Shown: positions 48,590 to 57,829 of the stretch, piece after piece
Numbering within the stretch: the first letter of the stretch is position 1
How the letters are laid out: each line of letters starts with the position of its first letter
Assembly (NCBI GenBank): GCA_030765065.1
Contig: CM060988.1
Coordinates: 197,654,565-197,718,564, forward strand
From: Deroplatys truncata
Taxonomy: Eukaryota > Arthropoda > Insecta > Mantodea > Mantidae
Length of the DNA stretch: 64,000 bases
Direction of reading: 5' to 3'
Notes under the pieces: model-generated
Told to the model about the DNA's origin: nothing
Seen by the model: only the letters and a program-made list of their open reading frames with translations
Databases searched by the model: none
Position numbers and translations under genes: made by a program

Positions 48590-49190
48590 GTTGAGATTTT
48601 AACGTTTGGCAGCAGAAAGACAATGCAACCAACATTCCCATGATGCCACAGGTGAGGTGCATGTAATGCAACTTCTGAGAGTAATACGGAACAAAAGTGA
48701 CAAAATGTGCCATAAATTACCTAAAGCACCAGGTTCATTGCTGTTTATTACGTGTAATGATGAATTAAAGAAATAAAATTACTGCAGTGTGTGCATGTGT
48801 ATAGTGATTTTGCTCATAATCCAATACTACAGTATATCCCATCCTGAATTTACTTTGCAGGCAAAGCAATAATTTTGTTCCATATACAGTTGGCACAATA
48901 ACTAAAAGACTGGCCCCATAGCTCAATCAGGAGCACCTGCCTGCTGTGCAAGGCATCCTGGGTTTGATTTCTGGTTCAGGTGTGAATTTTTATCTAGCCA
49001 AAATTATTTCCTATCCTTCCTAGTGTCTGGAAGTATGAATGAGTGTGTGAAGGTGTGTGTGATCTAATGTTTAAAACCCAGTGACAAGCAAATACGAGTT
49101 AACACCATTGCCGTCAGGCAATAATATGTCCCAAAGGAAAGGCTGCCAATAAGACCATTGTAGTTAAAGGCAGGGTATAAATCAAACTTA
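48590..49190 (+). repeat. Repeat with tRNA-like SINE head, copy in B
   Basis: Colinear with 56895-57510: a 'gctatgttgagatt' start, 'gcagcagaaagacaa', a tRNA-like segment, then a long tail ending 'aaaggcagggtataaat'. Absent from the matching point of duplicate A, so inserted into B and then carried into C. Confidence 0.7.
48905..48980 (+). repeat. tRNA-like head of SINE family 2, copy 1
   Basis: It has an A box-like CCATAGCTCAATCAGGAGC and a B box-like GGTTTGATTTC at tRNA spacing. The acceptor ends do not pair, so this is a SINE head and not a tRNA gene. Confidence 0.6.
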
Positions 49191-49238
49191 AAAAAAATAA
49201 AAATGATTATGCTTAATTTGTTCAACAGCAAAACTAAC

Positions 49239-49630
49239 CTCAATTACATCAACACATCGAGGTTCTGTAAAAGTTGTTTCCAGCCACCACAGTTCTTCTT
49301 TAATTTCTGTCTTGGTAACCATTTCGCAATCTTTGTTACATGCATCAACTTTCATAACAGGATATTCTAAAAAAGATTGCCTCTTATTTTGTGAACGAAT
49401 GTGTGAAACAACAGCCTCTTCATTCATTTCTGTTTTGGTTTCCATTTCACAGACTTTGTCCCATACAGTAGCATCTCTGTTCAGCTTCATTTTAACATCT
49501 TGTGAAAAACTTTCTCTCCTGATCTGTGAAGTAACTTCTGAGAAAGGAACCTCTTCTTTGATTTCTATTTTGATATCCATTTCACAACTGCAACACTTAA
49601 CAGTAGTGTTCTTAAATTTCAACACCAAGT
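49239..49630 (-). CDS. Internal exon B: acidic lysine/glutamate-rich exon, paralogue of A
   Basis: Open from the acceptor TTTTCTACAG (exon starts 49630) to the donor GAG|GTTAGT (ends 49239), 392 nt, with the same entry and exit phases as exon A but one codon shorter. The three-repeat plan is kept: MDIKIEIKEEVPFSEV, then CEMETKTEMNEEAV, then CEMVTKTEIKEELWWLE. Fewer psi-K-x-E sites survive in the third repeat than in A. The zinc-finger exon at 26580-28236 lies 21 kb downstream on the same strand and is the obvious candidate partner, but the phases do not join directly. Intact splice sites and an open frame suggest it may still be used. Confidence 0.7.
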
Positions 49631-49660
49631 CTGTAGAAAAGTAACATATCATTAATAGCA

Positions 49661-49682
49661 TTTATATATATATATATATATA
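49661..49682. repeat. (TA)n microsatellite
   Basis: About 11 TA repeats just upstream (minus sense) of exon B. Confidence 0.85.
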
Positions 49683-49959
49683 TGGAACGTCAGGTTAGAA
49701 ATGAAGATAAAAGCTTAGCAATGTCTCAATATGCTGAAACTCAAAAAATGGCAAGTTTTGCTATCCCAGAACACAAACACAGTCTGTATAAAAATTGGTT
49801 TCAAATATAGCTATTTTGTAGGATTGCTTTAATAAACTTGCATTGGCATCTTCTGCACTTGCACAGTAGTAACAAAATGAAGTACTTTGTTTATATTCAG
49901 CGATGAATTTTGTAAAATGAGAAAGTATCTTAAAAATCTGATGTGATATATTCACATGA

Positions 49960-50780
49960 CTTTCTCTGCCCTCTAACTTTATTAGTGGATATACAAACTA
50001 GTCTTACTAAAGCTGATTTTTCTATCTACTACATTTAATCCCAATAAACCTTTGCAAAAATAGCTACATAACACATTTCATTATAAATACAAAGAGAACA
50101 GCATTATCAAATGTTTAAGAACTGCTGGCCTTAAAATTCCATACTGAATCCATGCAATCGCAAGAAACAACTGAAAATCAATGGGGCTTTAAAAGAATGA
50201 CAAGTATTGAACAATTCTTTAATAACGAATATCTCAGAAATGGCATATGCCACAAAAAGCTTATTTTAAATAAATTATGTGTTTTTAAAGAGATCTACAT
50301 CTTTTTTTGTGGTACATTTTCATATATCGCTTAACATTTACAAGATTATACAAAATTTCTTCTGAATGAAGAGGACTTCCTAAGCTATTCCCAGAAAATT
50401 CAAGACACATTTTATTTTTATGTAAATATCTTTCACATGCTTTAATTAAAATTGTTAAGAGTCATTTTTTAGAAAATCAACATTTGTAATGTTCCATGTA
50501 AAGGGTAGTTGGGCTCGGAGGATTTTCTTAAAAGACTTTGTGTCGCATACCTGGAAGATACTAAACTCAAATATCAAGTTTGGTATTTATCAATTTTTTG
50601 TTTTTGAGTTATACTGTTCACAGACACACAGATGGACATGTTTCCAAAATGCTTTATTTGGATTCAGGGCACCCCAAAACATGTATTTCCAGTCAAATCT
50701 CTACATCAAATTTTTGGGTGGAATGCAACACTTTGTCTACTTAGTGTACATAGCAGAGAAAGTAAAATGGTGAGTGGGGG
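49960..50780 (+). repeat. Dispersed repeat D, copy in B
   Basis: See the inverted partner at 41280-42190. It lies at a different point from the D copy in duplicate A, so the two were separate insertions. Confidence 0.7.
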
Positions 50781-51653
50781 GTGTGCTTGTTCACACCTCC
50801 TCTTAAACTCTGTGATATATGCCTTTTCAATACTTATACTCCTCTTCCTTCAGCATTTCATTCAGGTGATATTTATGGGACCCAAATAATAATTTGTAAA
50901 CCAATCCATAGGTACACATGCAATTGAAAAACTAAAGAAAACTGACAGTAATATTGTCGATTTTATATCAAATATCAAGCGAAACAGCTGTGATTTTTGT
51001 GAAATGAATTTCATCTAATGAAGGTATGATTTTACAGATTTTTATAAGGTATTACATTCCCAAAGAACCAATAACTGTTAGAATTCTGAGGAAGAGTTTA
51101 TTTGTTGTAATAGTAATTACATGTTGGTGCAAAAAAGCTTAACAACCAGGAAATGCAGGTGAAGTGTGTTTGGAACTGAACTCTTGGCGAAGCAGCAAAG
51201 CAACACGTCATACACATTGGGGAACCTATGTTATCTCAATGGCAAATAGATTAAAGAGAAATAAAACCTCAGGCTGTTGAAATCCATTCCCTAGATACTG
51301 TCCTTTGTCTTCCCATGTTTATAACGGATCGACATGATGCATACAGACATTAATATTTCAGATTTCATACATTTATTGTAACTAAATTAAGCCTTTGCCC
51401 ACATTTTAGGAGAAATCTGAAACAAATCAGTGCTAAAGTAAATCTTTACCGAAAGTTTTTCCAAGACATTACACCGAATAGCAATAATCTTCTCCTCTTT
51501 TAGACTAACAGATTGTTACATGATTAAACTGAAATTAAGTGTGTTTACTTGAAACTGCAATTACCGATAGTCACTATAGTTCCGTATCGCAATGTCAAAT
51601 CAAGATGTAGCAAATATTCATCTACGTAAACAACCATGCACAAAACAAAGACA

Positions 51654-51972
51654 TTTTGCATTACTTTGGTCTTCATTGAAAACATCGGTAAGCTGCATTA
51701 CGATGGTCTTCAAAGTCAACATTTGAAATCCTAACATAGCTGAAAATACGATTGAGAGCCCTCAGCCTCAAGGCGTAGCCGAGAGATGTTTTTTTACAAG
51801 GAGAGGAGTGTAGCCGGCTGCAACTGCGAACCAACGACAGGGCGTAGCCAAGGGATCTGCGCGTCTAAAACTCGAATGATTCACGTTGGTAGCAATTTCT
51901 TCCAACAGTCGCCAAAAACGACTAACCGTTACTTTTGTTAACGTTTTCAGTGAAGACCAGAGTAATGCAAAA
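51654..51972. mobile_element. Short inverted-repeat element (MITE-like), 319 bp
   Basis: Terminal 30-base inverted repeats at 51654-51683 and 51943-51972 match at 28 of 30 positions by eye (both include GGTCTTCA and TGAAGACC). The interior holds the GGCGTAGCC-core block found at 21285-21440. No target-site duplication is clear, because the right end merges into an A run. Confidence 0.7.
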
Positions 51973-52264
51973 AAAAAAAAAAATAGCCCAAAACAGACTG
52001 TTCAATAACGCCAAAACACGTGGTATCTAAGTTAACAAATACATACATTTACTTGGGTATTTTCTCTAGGCATACGTCATACCACCACATATTTGGGTAC
52101 TGAAAGTAGTCAACTCCCCTGTAGCTCCCACATTCAGTTCACTTATCCAATCAAGCTGCTAATTTTAAAGTAAAATGCTTGTACAACAGTCTACGATGTG
52201 TAGAACCATACAGGAGATCTATCTTCTCACACCTTTAACGCTGTGAGGTTAATAATTTCGTAAT

Positions 52265-53130
52265 TTATTGCTGTTTATGATACTAGGAAGACTATACATT
52301 CAAGCGCCACGGGCATATTGATTACATGCGTGCCTGCCAAGTACAGGAACTGCGGATGTTGTTTCAATTGTTAAATAACATTTAATGTACATATTTACAC
52401 AGTTATTAATTGTTCTGTTTATTAATAATGCGTATACCCTGTATGAAAACTCACCAACACAAATACTCATGTCTATGGCGGGATTAGAAGTCGCGACGCT
52501 TTGAGTTACAGAATGTTCAGTCAAACGCTCCCAGCGATTCCAGCCTTGCGGGGCCTAATTTGTTAACTACCTTATTCTGTGATATTAATTATACTGACAT
52601 TTATTTTGAAATGTAATTAACAGGGAAAAAGCTAAAAGTATGAAGAAATTAGTATTAATTGTAATTCGCAACGAAGCCGAGTCGCATTACGGCAGCCTTA
52701 AAACTAGTTAAGCAGTTTCTAATTCCTGATTGCCCCTTCAATTTAAGTTAATATAATATTTTATTTGCTCATTCCTTAATGGCTATGATTGCATGGTTAT
52801 CGATGAATTATTTCCACCATACACACAACGGTTGTGACTCTTAGAAATACGTTAACTATACACTGAAAAGCAAATTTAAAAAGAGTATAAATCTTTCAGA
52901 CTTCCAAAGTGTACTGAGTAAACTTAATGGACTTGTATTGATTCCAAGCTTAATTTAATAGAGATGAGTATTCAACAAAAATTACACCATGCTATCCAAG
53001 AATATTATCAAATTAAACAAGTATTATGACCGCACATGTTAAGTTCTTACGGACCGGCAGTGCGGCTGTCTGCCGGCCTTCTACCTGCAGCGGTTAGGCT
53101 AATGACCCGGTCTCTCTTTAGAACAATGGG
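52265..53130. other. Non-coding, nothing recognised
   Basis: No supported gene. A 5' LTR of the gypsy element might lie in the last part, but no second copy exists in the window to prove it. Confidence 0.4.
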
Positions 53131-53249
53131 CGATTGAAACAATATCCATTGTTTACCACTTCCACACTCCAGAGGGTTCCTTGTAGGCCTCTCTGGAAGA
53201 TTCTTATTGTTACTTGTTACATTGGTATGAGAAGTGGGATTTCAAAGCA

Positions 53250-54150
53250 ACGATGGAGGAACCGTTTAAAACATTGCTTAAAATGGAGAAGATGGGGACA
53301 AAAATGGAATCCCGGATGTAGATGGACAAGATGGGAAGTGAAATAAGGACAGTAAGTTCCGCAATAACGCAGATGCAGGCAGAACTGAGGGGTGTTACGG
53401 AAGAAATGAAGGATCTATCGATCAAACTTGTAAAAAGCTGGCCGGCGTAAAGAAAGACGTGTAAGAGCTCGTAGGAAAGGCGAAAGATCATGCCAATGCC
53501 TTAACGCCCTGGAGAACCTCAGGGAATGGCTTGGCGTCCTTGAAGGAAGAGTCGACAGCAGTGCCAAGGAAATGATTGCCATGGTGGAAGAAATTCCTAA
53601 CGGAAGATTACAGGACTTGAAGTTCGAGACATCAGTTCGTGACACCACATCCACGTGCGTCAGGACACCCAATTACGACGGTACATCAACCTTCAGAAGT
53701 TTTCCGCCGAAAATTCGGCGACGTTGCCACCCAAAACCGATGGTCAGTAGAGGAAGAAACAACACAGCTAATAGCCAGCCTCCAGGGACGGGCAGCAGAA
53801 ATTCTGAATGCGATTCCAACGTCGGCGAAATCTGCAGACATCTGGGAAGCGCTCGAAAACCAGTTCAGGAACCATCGCCTGGCCTCAGTCTATCATAGTC
53901 AACTCACGTCAAAGAGGCAAACAGGCAGGGAGACGCTGTAGTTCACCTGGCAGTTGAACAGATAGTGAACAAAGCTTTTGTGGACCTTCCGCTCAGTTTC
54001 ATACCCAAGGAAGCTGTCTACATCTTTGTCGACGGGGTGCATAACGTCGAGATACGAGAACATCCGATGGTCGGCGATTGCAATACCATCCACGAGGCAC
54101 TAACGGCCGCGTTGAGGATGGAGGTGGCCAAGGCTACAGCAGCACCTTAA
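53250..54150 (+). pseudogene. gypsy gag relic
   Basis: A capsid-type protein that packages element RNA. A coiled, Met/Glu/Lys-rich N-terminal part (53250-53600) is followed by RSFPPKIRR or, in the neighbouring frame, RRKFGDVATQNRWS, then LIASLQGRAAEILNAIP and WEALENQFRNH, typical of gypsy capsid domains. The frame changes near 53700 and stops occur near 53941. No zinc knuckle was seen. Confidence 0.7.
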
Positions 54151-54369
54151 CCCAAGGACGTGTCGAAGATTTTCAAGTGGTATTTTTGGGAGTTTGGCCA
54201 TCCAGGACACTTAGTATAGGGTTGTCTACACCAGGTGGGAAACGAATAAGCACCGACGTAGCGAACACACGTCAAGGCCGTCTTCATCACCCCCTCGAGT
54301 GACGTTTTGCGTGCCTTGGGCAAAATAATGGACAGTCTAATCGCGACGGCCGGATATAAGGAAAGTCGT

Positions 54370-54665
54370 GCCGGGTACTGATCGACACAGGTGAGGTGTG
54401 ACCGTTATCAGACTGACGCGGCGGAGAGTTTGCCGTCGAGAAGACCGAATCGCCCTTACCAACTAGTGACGGCATCAGGCGATACCTTGCCTGTGGAGGA
54501 GGCCTTGCTGGACATGACCCTAGGGGGAGCATCGTAAGGCTGTGATTGTTCATCGCGGGGATGACTGATGATATAATATTGGGACTGGATGCCCTCAGGA
54601 GCCACGAGGCGACGGTCGACATAGGCAGGAGGGTCTTGAGATTCGGCCGAGACGAGGTGGCGCTC
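54370..54665 (+). pseudogene. gypsy aspartic protease relic
   Basis: The active-site VLIDTG is readable near 54378-54395, and the flap-distal MTDDIILGLDAL near 54560-54600. A frame change separates them. The protein would have cut the element polyprotein. Confidence 0.65.
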
Positions 54666-55139
54666 TGGAGCCCTAACGAACATCCGGGGATCTGCAGGGT
54701 GGATCCTGACGTAATGTGGTTGTGCCTTCGAAGGAGCGAGGTGGTGGCGAAGGCGCACCTGGAAGGCCAGCGATGAAGAACCTGATTTTGGTCCGGAAGA
54801 CACCATTGGATGGATTATTATGCATCGCGAGGGCATTGTTGCCTTGCCGGGAGGAATTGTCAGCGAGATTGCTGAATCCATCGGACACCCATCATGACAT
54901 ACAAAATTAGGTGAATGCGAGCCAGATGCAAGTGCATCGCCGTGCGACCTACCCGAAGTACCAGCACCGTCTCAAGATCTGGGGCCCCAGCTGGAAGACT
55001 TGTTGAAGAGGGCGGCACAACTAAAGGTCAAGCTTAGGCAGTCTGCATTCAGCCAAGGGGACGACGATTATGGTTGTACTGACCGAGTATTCCACCACGT
55101 TGACATCGGAGACGCCCGGCCTATCCAGCTACCACCGGA

Positions 55140-56330
55140 CGAGTCCCTCTGACGAAGCAAGCAGATGTACGAGACATGGTGACGGACATGAGATCTAGGG
55201 GCATCATCGAAGAATCCGACAACCCATGGTGTTTCTCCGTGACGTTGGTGAAGAAAAACGACGAACTACGCCTCTGCATAGACTATATGAAGTTGAACGC
55301 TATTACCCGAAAGGACTGTTTTCCCTTAACCCAAATTGACAATACTTTGGACACGCTTTCTGGTGCCCATAGTTCTCGACCTTGTACCTGGAATCGGGAT
55401 ATTGGCAAGTGACTCTGGACTCCAGACAAGCAAAAGACCACATTCTCAACAGGAAAATGACTTTGGCAGTTTACGGTTATGCTCTTTGGCCTCAGCAACG
55501 AGCCAGCCACTTTCCAGCGCCTGATGGAATCCGTATTGAGAGGATTGACCTACGACGCCTGCCTGCTGTATTTGACATCATCTAGTGAACCTGACGAAGG
55601 TATTGCAGACTGCAAGCAGCCAACCTGAAACTGAACATGAAGAAGTGCCAGCTCTTCTGCAAGGAGGTCAACTACTTGTGTGATAAGGTCTTACGGGTGG
55701 CCACGGACCCGGAGAAGCCTCGGGCTGTGAGAGATTGAATTCACCCGATAGATAGACGAGTTTTGCGCAGTTTTCTGGGCCTATGCAGCTACTACCGCCG
55801 GTTTGTCATAGGTTTCTCCAACATCGCAAAGCCCCTCACTCGTCTGAAGGAAGAACACAGACCTTACTGTGGACAAAGGAAACCGGAGGCGCGTTCTAGT
55901 CAGCACTTTGCAGTGCGCTTGTTTTGGGTTTTCCACAACTGGACGGCGACTTTGTTGTAGACACGACGCCAACGATAGTGGTATTGGAGGCGTACTATCC
56001 CAGGTCCAGGATGGACAGGAGCTTGTAATAGCTACAGCAAGACACTCTCCAAGGCGGAAAAGAACTACTGAGTTACCCGACGGGAGCGCTTGGCTGTTGT
56101 GAAGGCGCTGGAAAATCTCTAAAGTACCTGTACATTCAGCCATTTCACCTGAGGACTGACGCCTCCGCCCTCAATCGGCTATTGAGCTTTAAGAACCTGG
56201 AGGACCAGACAGTCCTTGGGTCCAGAGGCTTCAGGAATACAACTTCACGTCCGAGCATTGGAAATGCAGGAGCCGCTCCAATGCGGATTTCATGTCAAGA
56301 AGACCCTTCCGAGAAGAATGATGCCAGTGC
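55140..56330 (+). pseudogene. gypsy reverse transcriptase and RNase H relic
   Basis: RT motifs in order are IIEESDNPWCFSVTLVKK, ELRLCIDYMKLNAIT, FPLTQID and YLESGYWQVTLD (first frame to about 55375, then shifted). The region that should hold the catalytic YxDD box (about 55570) reads as decayed sequence. RNase H follows with NDSGIGGVLSQVQDGQE near 55970 and a tail near 56180 (LLSFKNLEDQT). Many stops. Confidence 0.75.
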
Positions 56331-56549
56331 ACTAGAGTCGAGGAGGAGTGTGCCAAAGTTACGATAGCTGCAGATGGATAGCGCAGGCCTGAGGGAGCAG
56401 CTGGCGGACTCCGACTTGGTACTGCTACTGAGAGAAGTGGAGGCAGGGACTAGCCCGAGCTGGGAGGACTTCGCACCCAGGGGTATTGTGTATAAGTCTT
56501 AGTGGGCTGAATGTGACTCACTGAAGACCTAGTAGGGCGTGTTCAGAGT

Positions 56550-56892
56550 ATGGGAGCAACTGACGGGAAGACACGGAAAGAGCAATTGAGCATTCCCCGA
56601 AGTAAGGTGCCGTAAGTCCTGGAGAAAGTACACGGGGGACTTCCGGAGGACATCTTGGAACCAAGCGAGCAATTGACAAGCTCCGACAAAGGTACTATTG
56701 GAGAGACTACGGACAGACGCCAATGTCATGCGTGTGCGGCAAACAGACTTGGAGCCGCGGTCGCATGCAGCAGTGCAACGTGGGAGCACCATTGTAACGC
56801 GCCGCCACCGTTCCGTATCCGACGGGTAACAAGTATCTATTGGTGGTTATGGATTACTTCTCCAAGTGGCCGGAGATGTGCACCATCCCTAA
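56550..56892 (+). pseudogene. gypsy integrase relic, truncated
   Basis: Fragments DANVMRVRQTDLEP near 56718 (HHCC-domain end) and VVMDYFSKWPE near 56850 (first catalytic Asp region) are readable. The rest of the catalytic core and the 3' LTR are absent. Confidence 0.65.
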
Positions 56893-57231
56893 CCAGGAGC
56901 TATGTTGAGATTTCAAATGTCGGCAGCAGAAAGACAACGCAACCAGCGTTCCCATGATGCCACAGGTGAGATGCATGCAATGCGACTTCTGGGAGTAATA
57001 TGGAAAGAAAGTGACAAAATATGCCATAAATTACCTAAAGCACCAGGGTCATTGCTGTTTATTATGTGTAATGATGGTATTAAAGATATAACATTAGTAC
57101 AGAACATGCATGTATTACATATGGTATAGTGATTTCGCTCATAATCTGATACTCCTGTATATCGCATCCTGAATTTACTTTGCAGGCGAAGCAATCATTT
57201 TGTTCGCTACAGAGTTGGAACAATAAGGTTG

Positions 57232-57310
57232 GCACTGTAGCTCAGTAGGTAGAACATCTGCTTACTGTGCAAGGGATCCCGGTTTGATTTCCGGCTGGGA
57301 GTGTGAACCT
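57232..57310 (+). repeat. tRNA-like head of SINE family 2, copy 2
   Basis: A box-like CTGTAGCTCAGTAGGTAGAAC and B box-like GGTTTGATTTCC, better preserved than at 48905. The acceptor stem does not pair. Confidence 0.6.
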
Positions 57311-57519
57311 TTCTCTACCCAAGATTATTTCCTGTCCTTCCTAGAGTCTGTAAGTATGAATGAGACGTGATCTAATGTTTAAAACCCAAAGTTTATAGAA
57401 ACCCAATGACAAGCAAATATGAGTGAACATCATTGTCTACAGGCAATAATATGTTCCAAAGGAAAGGCTGCCAATCAGACCATTGTAGTTAAAGGCAGGG
57501 TATAAATCCAACTTCCTCA

Positions 57520-57815
57520 GTTACATCATCAATGCATTGAGGTTCTGTAAAAGTTCTTTCCAACCACCATGGTTCTTGATTTATGACTTGGTATCCATTT
57601 CAGAGTCCTTGTTACATGCATCAAATTTCATAACGGAATGTCATGAAAAAAAGTGCATGTTATTTTATGGACAAAAGTCTGATACAACAGCCCCTTCATT
57701 CATTTCTGTTTTGGTTTCCATTTCACAGACTTTGTCCTATATAGCAGCATCTCTGTTCAGCTTTAACATCTTGTGAAAAACTTCTGAGAAGGCAACCTCT
57801 TCTTTGATATTTATT
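57520..57815 (-). pseudogene. Exon C: decayed third copy of the acidic exon
   Basis: The minus strand aligns with exons A and B (for example 'ttggaaagaacttttacaga' and 'gagatgctgctatataggac'), but about 100 bases are missing in several deletions. The donor has changed from GAG|GTTAGT to GAG|GAAGTT, and the 3' splice site region is lost. It cannot be spliced like A and B. Confidence 0.75.
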
Positions 57816-57829
57816 TCACAACTGTTCTG

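Larger units (their letters stand above)
46290..52260. repeat. Segmental duplicate B (paralogue of 1005-8620)
   Basis: Colinear with duplicate A (blocks listed there). B-specific insertions are a pogo-like element (46905-47852), a SINE-bearing repeat (48590-49190), repeat D (49960-50780) and a short inverted-repeat element (51654-51972). A small additional match, 41195-41260 to 1010-1080, suggests that B began near 41.2 kb and was opened by insertions. Confidence 0.75.
53200..56892 (+). mobile_element. Ty3/gypsy LTR retrotransposon relic, 3' truncated
   Basis: The order is a primer-binding-like leader (ttggtatgagaagtgggat, about 53222), gag, aspartic protease, reverse transcriptase, RNase H and integrase, all plus strand. 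It breaks off inside the integrase core at 56892, where segmental copy C begins. It is visibly richer in G+C than the surroundings. No LTR was identified. Many frameshifts and stops mean it is dead. Confidence 0.85.

Noticed and set aside
48905..48980. Possible functional tRNA genes at 4240, 48905 and 57232
   Set aside because: A and B boxes are present but acceptor stems do not pair, and two of them are followed by the same long tail, as in SINEs.
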